Assembly: GCA_016298185.1 (NCBI GenBank)
Contig: JAEDDA010000001.1
Location: 1-64,000, forward strand
DNA: 64,000 nt
From: Bacilli bacterium
Lineage (GTDB): Bacteria > Bacillota_I > Bacilli_A > RFN20 > CAG-826
Reading direction: 5' to 3'
Shown piece after piece: positions 8,482 to 16,981 of this stretch. The first letter of the stretch is position 1; the number at the start of each line of letters is the position of its first letter. The position numbers were made by a program, and so were the translations under genes. Under the pieces are notes generated by a model. It saw only the letters and a program-made list of their open reading frames with translations, had not been told where the DNA came from and made no database searches.

Positions 8482-11073
8482 ATGCTTGATAAAAGATATG
8501 ATCCGCACAAAGTAGAAGAAGGAAAATATGAGAATTGGAAAAGCAAAGGATATTTCACCGCTGGTGATAAATCTAAACAAGCTTTCTCTATGGTTATTCC
8601 TCCTCCAAACGTCACTGGTAAATTACACTTAGGTCACGCTTGGGATACAACCATTCAAGACATCATTATCCGTTATAAGAAAATGAAAGGTTTTGATGCT
8701 TTATGGCTTCCTGGTATGGACCACGCTGGTATCGCGACACAAGCGAAAGTTATGCAGCGTTTAGTGAAAGATGGTGTTGATGTTACTAAAATCACTCGTG
8801 AGGAATTTTTAAAGCACGCTTGGAGTTGGAAAAACGAATACGCTGAAAACATTCATGAACAATGGGCAAAGATGGGCTTATGCCTTGACTATACTAGAGA
8901 AAGATTCACTTTAGATGAAGGTCTTAATTACGCAGTTAGACATGTCTTTGTTGACTTATATAAGAAAGGCTTGATTTATCAAGGCGAAAGAATCATCTCT
9001 TGGGATCCAGTCCAACAAACAGCATTGAGTAATATTGAAGTTATTCACCAAGATGATGAAGGTTTTATGTATTATTTCCGTTATCCAATCGTGGGTAGTA
9101 GTGATTGTTTAATCGTTGCCACAACAAGACCAGAAACAATGTTTGGCGATACTTGTGTATGCGTTAATCCAAAAGATAAAAGATATAAAAAATATCATGG
9201 ACAAAAGGTCATAAATCCTGCAAACGGAGAGATTATTCCAATCATTGCGGATGACTATGTCGATGTTGAATTTGGTACTGGTGCGATGAAATGTACGCCA
9301 GCCCATGATCCAAATGACTTTATCATTGGAAAGAAATATGGTTTAGAGATGCCAATCATCTTTAATAAAGACGCCACAATGAACGAAAAATGTGGTGAAT
9401 TTGTTGGACTTGACCGTTTCGTTTGCCGTGAAAAATTATTAGAAAAAATTAAGAGTGAAGGCAACTTCATCAAACAAGAAAAGATCATCCACTCAGTCGG
9501 ACACTCCGAAAGAAATAACTGTGTTGTCGAACCAATGTTATCCAAACAATGGTTTGTGAAGATGAAACCTCTTGCGGAAGCTGCTATCGCTAATCAAAAG
9601 ACTGATAAGAAGGTTAACTTTGTACCAGGTAGATTTGAGAATACATTCCTCCAATGGATGAATAATATTGAAGATTGGTGCATCTCTCGTCAGTTATGGT
9701 GGGGTCACCGTATTCCAGCTTATTATCATAAGCAAACCGGTGAAGTCATTGTTTCTATGGATCCACCAAAAGATATGGAAAATTATGAACAAGATAGAGA
9801 TGTTTTGGATACATGGTTCTCATCTGGCCTTTGGCCATTCTCTACATTAGGCTGGCCAAATGAAACCGCTGACCTTAAGAGATATTTCCCAACAAGTTGC
9901 TTAGTGACAGGCTATGACATCATCTTCTTCTGGGTTTCAAGAATGATTTTCCAATCATTAAATGCCAATGGTGAAGCACCATTTAAGGATGTTGTTATTC
10001 ACGGCTTAGTGAGAGATGAACTTGGTCGCAAAATGTCTAAATCATTAGGCAATGGCGTTGATCCAATCGAAGTAATCGATAAATATGGTGCGGATGCGCT
10101 TAGATACTTCTTAACAACCAATTCCACACCAGGACAAGATATGCGTTATATCGATGATAAGGTGAACGCTTCTAGTAATTATCTTAATAAGATATGGAAC
10201 TCCGCACGTTACGTGTTAAGTGTGCTACCAGAAGGATTTAAAGAAGAAGAATTACCAAGCGAATTATCTCCATTAGATCAATGGATTATTAATCGTTTAG
10301 AAAAGACAATTAAATCCGTGACCACAAACATGGATAAATACGATTTCAATGCTGCTAGTGGACACCTTTATAACTTCGTTTATGATGATTTCTGCTCACA
10401 ATACTTAGAGATGAGTAAAGTTTCACTTTCATCAAATGATGAAAATGTTATGAATACAACATATCAAGTGCTCTTTAAATGTTTGAAATCTATCATCTTA
10501 TTAATCTATCCATACACTCCATTTATTGCGGAAGAATTATATTTGAATTTACCAGTTCACAAAGAATCAGTAATGTTAGAATCGTATCCACAATACGAAG
10601 CCAATAGAGTGCATCTTGGAGTTGATAAACAAGTAGAACTTCTCTTCGATATCATTAGAGATGTTAGAAACTACAAGATTGAGAACAAGTTAGCGCCTAA
10701 TGCTAAACTTGATTTATCAATCAATTTAAGAATTAAGATGTTCCCAGGTTATGAAGCCTACTTGCAAAGATTCACATTCTCTGAATTCAAAGTAGTGGAT
10801 GATAGCATTGTCTCTATGTCTGGCGAATTAAAGATTTATGATAACGCTGATTTACTTATTGTAAATGAGGCTGGCAAAGAGGAGATTATCGCTCGTATCA
10901 ATAAAGAAATCGCCGAAGAGGAAAATGAGATTCTCCGTTGCCAAAAAATGCTTTCAAATCCAAACTTCATTAGCAAAGCACCAAAAGAAAAAGTGGCGTT
11001 AGAGGAAGAAAAACTCAAACAACATACTGAAAACTTAGCTATGCTAAAAGAAAAGAGAAATAAACTTTTATAA
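8482..11073 (+). CDS. valS: valyl-tRNA synthetase
   Basis: 863 aa, class Ia. Charges tRNA-Val and edits misactivated Thr. Signatures: PPPNVTGKLHLGHA (HIGH motif) near 40-53, the CP1 editing domain with TTRPETMFGDT, GRKMSKSLGNG (KMSKS) near 515, the anticodon-binding helical domain and a C-terminal coiled coil of about 60 residues rich in Glu and Lys. Full length for the bacterial type. GGAGG lies 9 nt before the ATG. Expression should follow Val-tRNA charging through the upstream T-box. Confidence 0.98.
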   Translation: MLDKRYDPHKVEEGKYENWKSKGYFTAGDKSKQAFSMVIPPPNVTGKLHLGHAWDTTIQDIIIRYKKMKGFDALWLPGMDHAGIATQAKVMQRLVKDGVDVTKITREEFLKHAWSWKNEYAENIHEQWAKMGLCLDYTRERFTLDEGLNYAVRHVFVDLYKKGLIYQGERIISWDPVQQTALSNIEVIHQDDEGFMYYFRYPIVGSSDCLIVATTRPETMFGDTCVCVNPKDKRYKKYHGQKVINPANGEIIPIIADDYVDVEFGTGAMKCTPAHDPNDFIIGKKYGLEMPIIFNKDATMNEKCGEFVGLDRFVCREKLLEKIKSEGNFIKQEKIIHSVGHSERNNCVVEPMLSKQWFVKMKPLAEAAIANQKTDKKVNFVPGRFENTFLQWMNNIEDWCISRQLWWGHRIPAYYHKQTGEVIVSMDPPKDMENYEQDRDVLDTWFSSGLWPFSTLGWPNETADLKRYFPTSCLVTGYDIIFFWVSRMIFQSLNANGEAPFKDVVIHGLVRDELGRKMSKSLGNGVDPIEVIDKYGADALRYFLTTNSTPGQDMRYIDDKVNASSNYLNKIWNSARYVLSVLPEGFKEEELPSELSPLDQWIINRLEKTIKSVTTNMDKYDFNAASGHLYNFVYDDFCSQYLEMSKVSLSSNDENVMNTTYQVLFKCLKSIILLIYPYTPFIAEELYLNLPVHKESVMLESYPQYEANRVHLGVDKQVELLFDIIRDVRNYKIENKLAPNAKLDLSINLRIKMFPGYEAYLQRFTFSEFKVVDDSIVSMSGELKIYDNADLLIVNEAGKEEIIARINKEIAEEENEILRCQKMLSNPNFISKAPKEKVALEEEKLKQHTENLAMLKEKRNKLL

Positions 11074-11098
11074 AAAATTTGCAACAAAATTATGAAAG

Positions 11099-11127
11099 CC
11101 CCCCTATGTATTAGTAGGAGGGTTTTT
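11099..11127 (+). terminator. terminator-like hairpin that holds the next gene's ribosome-binding site
   Basis: CCCCCCTA (11099-11106) pairs with TAGGAGGG (11115-11122) with one C-A mismatch, followed by TTTTT. The 3' arm carries AGGAGG, 8 nt before the ATG at 11130. The structure could end the valS transcript or hide the start site of the small peptide. Both readings are inference. Confidence 0.65.
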
Positions 11128-11129
11128 AT

Positions 11130-11312
11130 ATGACTTATCGTGTTTTAACTAAAGAAGAATGTGACCAGCATAAAGTCGGTGAAGGCGTCACATTAGCAAC
11201 AGTGATGTGCATAGCTGCCATCGCTGTTATGGCGGTAGTTGTTTATCGCTTATTCATGTCTGGCAAAGGTAGTGCGGCAATTCCTGGTGGTTGGAAATTC
11301 ACTTGGAATTAG
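11130..11312 (+). CDS. small single-span membrane peptide, unknown function
   Basis: 60 aa. The N-terminal 19 residues are polar (MTYRVLTKEEC then DQHKVGEG). Then one hydrophobic segment of about 22 residues (about 20-42), and a C-terminal tail with GKGSAAIPGG ending in KFTWN. AGGAGG at an ideal 8 nt and a following radC start 4 nt after its stop suggest a real gene. The GEG end of the polar part resembles a double-glycine leader, so a secreted or bacteriocin-like peptide is possible, but no transporter or immunity gene adjoins. I do not recognise a family. Confidence 0.6.
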   Translation: MTYRVLTKEECDQHKVGEGVTLATVMCIAAIAVMAVVVYRLFMSGKGSAAIPGGWKFTWN

Positions 11313-11315
11313 GCA

Positions 11316-11993
11316 TTGAGCAAAATTAAATCATTACCCGTTTTAGAAAGGCCAAGAGAAAAGGCTTACCGATACGGGATTGATAAATTATCTGACCACG
11401 AGCTTATTGCCATCCTTATTGGAACAGGAACCGTAGATAACTCTGCGCTTGATATCGCTTATAAACTTTTGATGGATAACAAAGGTTTGTTTCTCCTGGT
11501 GCAAAAACCTTTTTCTGATCTCCTATCAGTCAAGGGAATCGGAAAGAGTAAAGCGGTTAAAATCATTGCTGCTTTTGAAATTGCTAAGAGGTTTAATTCC
11601 TTAAAAATAAATGAAGATGAATTTGTATCTTCTCCTGATAAAATCTACGAAAAATATAAATATCTCATCGCAAATTCTATTCAAGAAATCCTCATTCTAA
11701 TCATAACCAATCCAAACAAAAAAGTGTTGCATGAGGTTAATTTATATAAAGGTAATGAGGACAGCATTAATTGCTCGTGGCGTCAGATAATACAACAGGT
11801 TTTAATTCATAACGGAAAATACTTTTATATCGTTCACAATCACCCAAGCGGAGATCATTCCCCATCTGAAGAAGATATCTATTTCACAACAACGCTCATT
11901 AAAGAAAGCCAGAAACTGAAAATCAAATTACTGGATCACCTCATAATATCCCAAAATGGATATTTCTCTTTTCTAAAGCAGAAGGAAAAATAG
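11316..11993 (+). CDS. radC: RadC/JAMM-domain protein
   Basis: 225 aa. The N terminus has the family motif ERPREKAYRYGIDKLSDHEL and a helix-hairpin-helix (LLSVKGIGKSKAVKI). The C-terminal MPN+ domain has the metal site HNHPSGDHSPSEED, giving H-x-H and a downstream Asp. The old link to DNA repair is weak for this family and its real role is not established. It probably starts at TTG (11316), 3 nt after the small peptide's stop; no ATG is available before the first conserved motif and no good ribosome-binding site is visible, so reinitiation is likely. Confidence 0.88.
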   Translation: MSKIKSLPVLERPREKAYRYGIDKLSDHELIAILIGTGTVDNSALDIAYKLLMDNKGLFLLVQKPFSDLLSVKGIGKSKAVKIIAAFEIAKRFNSLKINEDEFVSSPDKIYEKYKYLIANSIQEILILIITNPNKKVLHEVNLYKGNEDSINCSWRQIIQQVLIHNGKYFYIVHNHPSGDHSPSEEDIYFTTTLIKESQKLKIKLLDHLIISQNGYFSFLKQKEK

Positions 11994-12030
11994 GCAGCGA
12001 AAAATAATAAAAATATTTTTAAGAAAAATG

Positions 12031-12060
12031 TTGAAGTCATCATATAACTTTTGTTATATT
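12031..12060 (+). promoter_or_regulatory. promoter of the L21-L27 operon
   Basis: TTGAAG (12031-12036), 18-bp spacer, TATATT (12055-12060) with an extended -10 TGT just before it. It lies at the head of a structured leader of about 110 nt. Confidence 0.65.
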
Positions 12061-12066
12061 AATAAC

Positions 12067-12155
12067 GTTGTCGCCTCACTAGCTACAACCGCATAGAGAA
12101 GGTTTCAAAAACCTATTAAGGTTACCTTAATAGCGAGTCCTTAGTGAATTAGAAA
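12067..12155 (+). ncRNA. structured leader of rplU, putative L21 leader
   Basis: The leader contains a perfect 9-bp hairpin CTATTAAGG-TTA-CCTTAATAG, a smaller hairpin AGGTTT-CAA-AAACCT, and flanking arms CTCACTAG and CTTAGTGAA that can close a long stem. This is the place where Firmicutes carry the L21 autoregulatory leader. I could not align it to the known consensus, so the identity is inferred from position and structure. Confidence 0.55.
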
Positions 12156-12172
12156 TTATAAGGAGGGACATT

Positions 12173-12478
12173 ATGTACGCAATTATCGAAACTGGTGGTA
12201 AACAAGTCCGCGTTGAAGTCGGTAGCAAAATCTATGTTGAAAAACTAGAAGCCGAAGTCGGTTCAACCATCACAATCGACAAAGTTCTCTTAGTCGGAGA
12301 CAAGAGTGTGAAAGTCGGCACCCCATATGTTGAAGGTGCTAAAGTCACAGCTAAAGTCGAAAAGCAAGGATTAAGCAAAAAGATCCGTGTCTTCAAGTAC
12401 AAGAGCAAAGCAAATGAGCACAAGACCATTGGTCACCGTCAACCATATACTTGCTTAGTTATTGAAAGCATTAAGTAA
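12173..12478 (+). CDS. rplU: 50S ribosomal protein L21
   Basis: 101 aa, normal length. [11 protein letters not shown] at the N terminus and the C-terminal KRKGHRQPYT-like segment (here [10 protein letters not shown]) are diagnostic. It binds 23S rRNA in the large subunit. AAGGAGGG precedes the ATG by 7 nt. It starts an rplU-prp-rpmA operon with 2-nt and 16-nt gaps. Confidence 0.97.
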   Translation: MYAIIETGGKQVRVEVGSKIYVEKLEAEVGSTITIDKVLLVGDKSVKVGTPYVEGAKVTAKVEKQGLSKKIRVFKYKSKANEHKTIGHRQPYTCLVIESIK

Positions 12479-12480
12479 TC

Positions 12481-12786
12481 ATGATTAAAGTTTTAATCAA
12501 AATAGAAGAAAAGAAATTTGTATCCTTAGAAGTTAAAGGTCACGCCCATAGTGCAGAACATGGTCAAGACCTTGTCTGTGCAGGCGTTAGTTCAGTTCTT
12601 ACTGGAGGCCTCAATAATCTCGAAAATCCAAAAGATTTTGACATCATCCTTGATGAAGGATATTCATATGTTAAAGCATTAAGTTTTATTTCTTCACATG
12701 ATGAAATTGTCTTGGAAACAATCATCACTGGTCTAAAGACCATTGAAGAAAGCTACGGCAAGTTCATTCAAATCAAAAATCTTTAG
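12481..12786 (+). CDS. prp: ribosomal-processing cysteine protease Prp (YsxB)
   Basis: 101 aa. The family cleaves the N-terminal extension of L27 in Firmicutes and related groups. The catalytic His lies in VKGHAHS (His21 region) and the catalytic Cys in [10 protein letters not shown] (Cys34 region). It lies between rplU and rpmA, and the downstream L27 carries a matching cleavage site. No separate strong ribosome-binding site is seen; the gap to rplU is 2 nt. Confidence 0.95.
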   Translation: MIKVLIKIEEKKFVSLEVKGHAHSAEHGQDLVCAGVSSVLTGGLNNLENPKDFDIILDEGYSYVKALSFISSHDEIVLETIITGLKTIEESYGKFIQIKNL

Positions 12787-12802
12787 AAAGGGTGTCGTTA
12801 AT

Positions 12803-13090
12803 ATGATGTTTAAATTAAATATTCAACTCTTCGCTTCTAAAAAAGGTGTTGGTTCAACTAAAAACGGTCGTGATTCCGCTGGTCGTCGTCTCGGTGCTAA
12901 AGTCGCTGATGGACAATATTGCCATTGCGGTAGCATTATCTATCGTCAAAGAGGAACTAGAATTTATCCAGGTGAAAATACCAAGAGAGGCAAAGATGAT
13001 ACAATCTTCGCTACAGCTTCCGGTGTTGTTCGTTATGAACGTCTTGGAAAAGATCGCACTTGTGTAAGAGTTGTTGTCGCCGAAAAATAA
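12803..13090 (+). CDS. rpmA: 50S ribosomal protein L27 with Prp-cleaved N-terminal extension
   Basis: 95 aa from the ATG at 12803, which has AGAAAGGG 10 nt upstream. A longer reading from 12743 is open, but it would overlap prp and lacks a ribosome-binding site. The protein begins [19 protein letters not shown]; the IQLF/A junction matches the known LQxF/A processing site, and mature L27 starts at [20 protein letters not shown] is the family signature. L27 reaches the peptidyl-transferase centre, and the extension must be removed for function in the species studied. Confidence 0.97.
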   Translation: MMFKLNIQLFASKKGVGSTKNGRDSAGRRLGAKVADGQYCHCGSIIYRQRGTRIYPGENTKRGKDDTIFATASGVVRYERLGKDRTCVRVVVAEK

Positions 13091-13107
13091 GCGATAATAA
13101 GAAAAAT

Positions 13108-13137
13108 AAGACCACTTAATTGTGGTCTTTTTATTTT
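13108..13137 (+). terminator. intrinsic terminator of the rplU-prp-rpmA operon
   Basis: AAGACCAC (13108-13115), TTAATT loop, GTGGTCTT (13122-13129), then TTTATTTT. A perfect 8-bp stem. Confidence 0.92.
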
Positions 13138-13145
13138 GCTTTATA

Positions 13146-13151
13146 TATAAT
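13146..13151 (+). promoter_or_regulatory. -10 element of the obgE unit
   Basis: TATAAT at 13146-13151 just behind the terminator T-tail. The leader would be about 17 nt and has no Shine-Dalgarno before the ATG at 13175. A second A-rich -10-like TATAAA (13165-13170) lies even closer. Confidence 0.5.
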
Positions 13152-13174
13152 ATAAGCGGGCAAATATAAAAACT

Positions 13175-14452
13175 ATGTTTATTGACCGTGTTGTTATTGA
13201 AGTAAGAAGTGGAAAAGGTGGCGATGGCGCCATCGCATTTCTTCGTGAAAAATATGTACCAAAAGGTGGTCCAGCCGGAGGTAATGGTGGTAGAGGCGCT
13301 TCTATCTTTTTAAGAGCGAATTCCAAAATCAACACACTTCTTAATTTCCGTCATAGTAAAACCTTTATTGGTAATGATGGAGAAAAGGGTGGAATCAAAA
13401 ACCAATTCGGTAAATACGCAGATGATGTGACCATTGACGTTCCAGTGGGAACAGTTATCTTCGAAGAAGAAGGACATAAATTCTTAGGCGATTTAAATGA
13501 AGATGGCAAAACTATCAGAGTCGCAAAAGGTGGCCGTGGTGGTAGAGGTAACTCCGCATTTAGATCCCCAACAAATAGAACACCAAAGATTGCTGAAAAC
13601 GGAGAACCGGGTGAAAGAAAAAGATTAATTCTTGAACTCAAATTATTAGCGGATGTCGGTTTAGTTGGCTTCCCGAGCGTTGGTAAATCCACACTTTTAA
13701 GTGTGGTTAGTTCCGCAAAGCCAGAAATTGCCGATTATCCATTCACTACAATTGTGCCAAACCTCGGTGTCGTGAAAACTAAAGATGGCCGTTCATTCGT
13801 TATGGCGGACCTTCCTGGTTTAATCGAAGGCGCACATCAAGGTAAAGGTTTAGGCCTTCAATTCTTAAGGCACATAGAAAGATGCCGTGTTATTATTCAC
13901 CTCATTGATTTCGGTGAATCTGGCCGCGATCCAATCGAAGACTATAAAGTAATTAATAATGAACTTAAATCCTATGGATTTGGTTTAGATAAAAGACCAA
14001 GTATCTTAGTTGGTTCTAAGATGGATGAAGAAGGCGCGGAAGAAAAACTAAAAGCCTTCAAAAAGAAAATTAAACAAGAGATTATTCCTATTTCCGCATT
14101 AACTGATGAAGGTATTGAAGAAGTCTTATATAAAGCCGCTGACTTATTAGACAAGACTCCTGCCTTCCCACTTTATGATGAAGAGGAAGAAGAACTCGAT
14201 ACCAAGTTATATGAACTTCCTGAAGAAGAAAAAGAATTTGTCGTTGAAAAGGTTTCTTCTCACGAATACCGCATCTTTGGCGACAAGATAATTAAGTTCT
14301 ACAAGATGACCAATATAACCACAGATGAGGGAATGATGGTTTTGATGACCAAATTAAGAAAACTCAAAGTGGATGACGAATTAGAGAAATTAGGAGCGGA
14401 TGATGGAGATGTCGTCTATTTAGACGATTTCCAATTCGAATACTATCGTTAA
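13175..14452 (+). CDS. obgE: GTPase Obg/CgtA
   Basis: 425 aa. Glycine-rich N-terminal Obg fold (SGKGGDGAIAFLREKYVPKG then GPAGGNGGRGASI), G domain with G1 GFPSVGKST near 167, G3 DLPGLIEGAHQGKGLG, G4-like GSKMD, and a C-terminal OCT domain after an acidic linker (YDEEEEELD). Acts in 50S assembly and links growth to ppGpp. G4 reads SKMD rather than NKMD. First of a run obgE-nadE-(small ORF)-ruvA-ruvB with tiny gaps. No Shine-Dalgarno is visible. Confidence 0.97.
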   Translation: MFIDRVVIEVRSGKGGDGAIAFLREKYVPKGGPAGGNGGRGASIFLRANSKINTLLNFRHSKTFIGNDGEKGGIKNQFGKYADDVTIDVPVGTVIFEEEGHKFLGDLNEDGKTIRVAKGGRGGRGNSAFRSPTNRTPKIAENGEPGERKRLILELKLLADVGLVGFPSVGKSTLLSVVSSAKPEIADYPFTTIVPNLGVVKTKDGRSFVMADLPGLIEGAHQGKGLGLQFLRHIERCRVIIHLIDFGESGRDPIEDYKVINNELKSYGFGLDKRPSILVGSKMDEEGAEEKLKAFKKKIKQEIIPISALTDEGIEEVLYKAADLLDKTPAFPLYDEEEEELDTKLYELPEEEKEFVVEKVSSHEYRIFGDKIIKFYKMTNITTDEGMMVLMTKLRKLKVDDELEKLGADDGDVVYLDDFQFEYYR

Positions 14453-14453
14453 T

Positions 14454-15200
14454 ATGAAACTCGAACAATATTTAACTGTTATTGAAAACTTTATTAGAGA
14501 TTACTTAAAAGATAGCCATCAACAAGGCTATGTACTAGGCCTTTCTGGCGGTGTTGATTCCTCTTTAGTGGCTGCATTAACTAAGAATGCCGTTGGAAGA
14601 GAAAAACTCATGTGTATCATGATGCCAATTGATAGCGATCCGAAGGACCTAGAAGATGCAGTTAAAGTCGCTGAAACATTAGATCTTAGATACTTAGTAG
14701 TGGATTGTAGTAATTCTTTCCATGAAACAGTGAATGAACTCAAAAGGCAAGGCATCACATTAGATGCACTTAGCTTATCCAATTTAAAAGTTAGAATCCG
14801 TATGACTATTCTCTACGCTTATGGTCAAACTTTTAAGAGTTTAGTTTTAGGCACAGATAATATGGACGAAAGATATACAGGCTACTTCACCAAATATGGT
14901 GATGGCGCTGCTGATTTATTACCAATTGTTTATCTCACCAAAGGTGAAGTTGTCAAAGCCGCCAAACTTAAAGGTGTTCCATCATTTTTAGCGGAACGTA
15001 CACCAAGTGCTGGTTTATTTGAAGGGCAAACCGATGAAGTAGAGATGGGTGTTAAATACAAAGATTTAGATGATTTCCTTTTAGGAAAAGATGTCGACCC
15101 ACAAGTGAAAGAGAGAATTGAATATCTCCATCGTATAAGCGAACACAAACGTGCGCCTATACCTACACCTGTGGAATATATAAGGGATTATGAAAAATAA
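14454..15200 (+). CDS. nadE: NH3-dependent NAD+ synthetase
   Basis: 248 aa, the short ammonia-dependent form without a glutaminase domain. Converts nicotinate adenine dinucleotide to NAD+ with ATP. The PP-loop is LSGGVDSSL near 29-37. GTDNMDERYTGYFTKYGDG and DLLPI give the nucleotide-binding loop, and the C-terminal HKRAPIP is typical. One nt separates it from obgE. Together with the distant nadD fusion at 41504 it shows the last two NAD steps are encoded in this window. Confidence 0.96.
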   Translation: MKLEQYLTVIENFIRDYLKDSHQQGYVLGLSGGVDSSLVAALTKNAVGREKLMCIMMPIDSDPKDLEDAVKVAETLDLRYLVVDCSNSFHETVNELKRQGITLDALSLSNLKVRIRMTILYAYGQTFKSLVLGTDNMDERYTGYFTKYGDGAADLLPIVYLTKGEVVKAAKLKGVPSFLAERTPSAGLFEGQTDEVEMGVKYKDLDDFLLGKDVDPQVKERIEYLHRISEHKRAPIPTPVEYIRDYEK

Positions 15201-15285
15201 GACTGAGTTAATAGTTGTTGCTTCATTAAGCGCAGCCATATTATCTCTCATATTCATTATTTTATTTATTATGGTATATCGATAA
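15190..15285 (+). CDS. possible 31-aa single-span membrane peptide
   Basis: An ATG inside the last codons of nadE opens 31 codons ending TAA at 15283-15285. The product starts MKNKTELIVV, has one hydrophobic span of about 22 residues, and ends MVYR. It fills exactly the gap before the ruvA ribosome-binding site (AAGGAGGAGG, beginning right after the stop). AAGGG lies only 3 nt before the ATG, so the start is weak. It may be chance, but the charge and hydrophobicity pattern look like a real micropeptide. Confidence 0.35.
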   Translation: MKNKTELIVVASLSAAILSLIFIILFIMVYR

Positions 15286-15296
15286 GGAGGAGGCTT

Positions 15297-15851
15297 ATGA
15301 TTTACTTTCTCAAAGGACGTATCGCATTAATCGACAAAGATACAGTGGTGATCGACGTGAATAATGTCGGTTATCAAGTTTTAGTGTCTCATATCGACGA
15401 TTATCAAATCGGCGAAGAAGTTTTAGTCTACACCTATAATGTCGTTAGAGAGGATGAACAATATTTAGTCGGTTTTACCTCTTTAGATGAAAAATCCGTC
15501 TTCTTATCCCTTATCAAAGTTAAAGGACTTGGTCCTAAATCCGCGATTGGCGCACTTTCTTCTACAACTCCGGCAGAAGTGGTTAACGCTATCGCAAGCA
15601 ACAATGTTGCTTATTTAAAGAAATTACCAGGTATCGGTGCGAAAGCTGCTGCTCAAATCATCTTAGATTTAAAAGGCGAATTAACCGGTGGTAGCAAAGG
15701 CGATCTAGGTGTTTATGAAGATGTTTATGAAGCCCTTAAAGGCTTAGGATTTAAAGGTGCCGCTATCGATAGAGTTTTAGCGACCATTAATGAACCAGGA
15801 GCGTCTTCTGAAGATATTCTTCGTATCGCTCTTAGCAAATTGAGGAAATAA
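15297..15851 (+). CDS. ruvA: Holliday junction DNA helicase subunit RuvA
   Basis: 184 aa. Tetramer that binds four-way junctions and loads RuvB. N-terminal OB domain ([17 protein letters not shown]), central helix-hairpin-helix motifs ([32 protein letters not shown]) and a small C-terminal domain that contacts RuvB. The AAGGAGGAGG ribosome-binding site is very strong. RuvB begins 2 nt after its stop; ruvC, absent from Bacilli, is not seen. Confidence 0.97.
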   Translation: MIYFLKGRIALIDKDTVVIDVNNVGYQVLVSHIDDYQIGEEVLVYTYNVVREDEQYLVGFTSLDEKSVFLSLIKVKGLGPKSAIGALSSTTPAEVVNAIASNNVAYLKKLPGIGAKAAAQIILDLKGELTGGSKGDLGVYEDVYEALKGLGFKGAAIDRVLATINEPGASSEDILRIALSKLRK

Positions 15852-15853
15852 AT

Positions 15854-16858
15854 ATGTCACGCTTATTAGATGCGCATATTAATACAACCGAAACCCAAGA
15901 AGAAGTCTCTCTTAGACCTCAACTTTTAAATGAGTATGTCGGTCAAAAAGACTTAAAGAAAAACCTTAAGGTTTTTATTGGTGCTGCACTTCATAGAGAT
16001 GAACCATTAGATCACTTGCTTTTCTATGGCCCTCCTGGATTAGGAAAAACTACCTTAGCTTATGTCATCGCAAACGAGATGGGCGCGCATATCCATGTCG
16101 CTAGTGGACCAAGTATTGAAAAGATCGGTGATTTAGCCGCCATTTTATCCGCGGTTGAACCAGGTGATATTCTTTTTATCGATGAGATTCATAGAATTCC
16201 TCGAATCGTCGAAGAATCACTTTATACGGCGATGGAAGACTTCAAATTTTCTGTGGTCATTAACCGCGATATGAACGGGAAGGCCATTACATTAAATTTA
16301 CCTCCTTTTACCCTCATTGGTGCAACCACCAGAGCAGGTGATTTGAGCGCTCCATTAAGAGAAAGATTCGGTATTACCGAAAAACTCCATTTTTACGACA
16401 TTGACGAAGTAGAACAAATCGTCAAAAGAACAGCGAGAGTTTTTAATACAAAAATAAGCGATGATGCGGCGATAGAAATTGCCAAAAGAAGTCGTGGAAC
16501 TCCACGTATCGCCAACCGCTTGTTTAAACGTGTTCGTGACTTCGCAAACTTCAAAGGAAAAGATGAAATTGATGTTAATGATGCTTTAGAAGCACTCAAT
16601 GCTTTGAAGGTCGATAATATCGGCTTAGATGATGTTGATATTCGTTACTTAAGAACATTAATTGAACGTTTCAATGGTGGACCAGTTGGTCTTGATACAT
16701 TAGCTAACGCGATTGGTGAAGAAATCATGAATTTAGAAGATGTCTATGAACCATATCTCTTACAAATCGGATTCATTGATCGTACTCCTCGTGGAAGAGT
16801 GGCTTCGCCAAAAGCCTATAAACATCTAAAGATATCCCATCAAGGTTCATTATTTTAA
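15854..16858 (+). CDS. ruvB: Holliday junction branch-migration ATPase RuvB
   Basis: 334 aa, full length. AAA+ motor with Walker [10 protein letters not shown] near 59-67, Walker [17 protein letters not shown] (sensor 1), arginine finger region APLRERFG, and a C-terminal winged helix ending in the [11 protein letters not shown] motif. Forms an operon with ruvA and is closed by a terminator. Confidence 0.98.
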   Translation: MSRLLDAHINTTETQEEVSLRPQLLNEYVGQKDLKKNLKVFIGAALHRDEPLDHLLFYGPPGLGKTTLAYVIANEMGAHIHVASGPSIEKIGDLAAILSAVEPGDILFIDEIHRIPRIVEESLYTAMEDFKFSVVINRDMNGKAITLNLPPFTLIGATTRAGDLSAPLRERFGITEKLHFYDIDEVEQIVKRTARVFNTKISDDAAIEIAKRSRGTPRIANRLFKRVRDFANFKGKDEIDVNDALEALNALKVDNIGLDDVDIRYLRTLIERFNGGPVGLDTLANAIGEEIMNLEDVYEPYLLQIGFIDRTPRGRVASPKAYKHLKISHQGSLF

Positions 16859-16869
16859 GATAAAATCTT

Positions 16870-16897
16870 TGCGCATTATGTACGTGCGCATTTTTTA
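16870..16897 (+). terminator. intrinsic terminator after ruvB
   Basis: TGCGCA (16870-16875), a 9-nt loop, TGCGCA (16885-16890) and TTTTTT. TGCGCA is its own reverse complement, so the arms pair perfectly. Confidence 0.8.
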
Positions 16898-16981
16898 TTG
16901 AAATGTACAAGCAATTAGTATATAGTTTTTAATGACGCGCAAAGCGCATATGTATTTTTTGTATATACAGGAGGAAATTAT

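Noticed and set aside
12743..12802. N-terminal extension of L27 from an upstream ATG
   Set aside because: It would overlap prp, while ATG 12803 has a ribosome-binding site and gives the expected Prp-cleaved leader.
12846..13067. Alternative frame within rpmA
   Set aside because: Overlaps a certain L27 gene in another frame and has no start signal.
16913..16975. Second terminator or riboswitch before secDF
   Set aside because: Only a 4-bp GCGC-AAA-GCGC hairpin and AT-rich palindromes are seen; no known leader motif.
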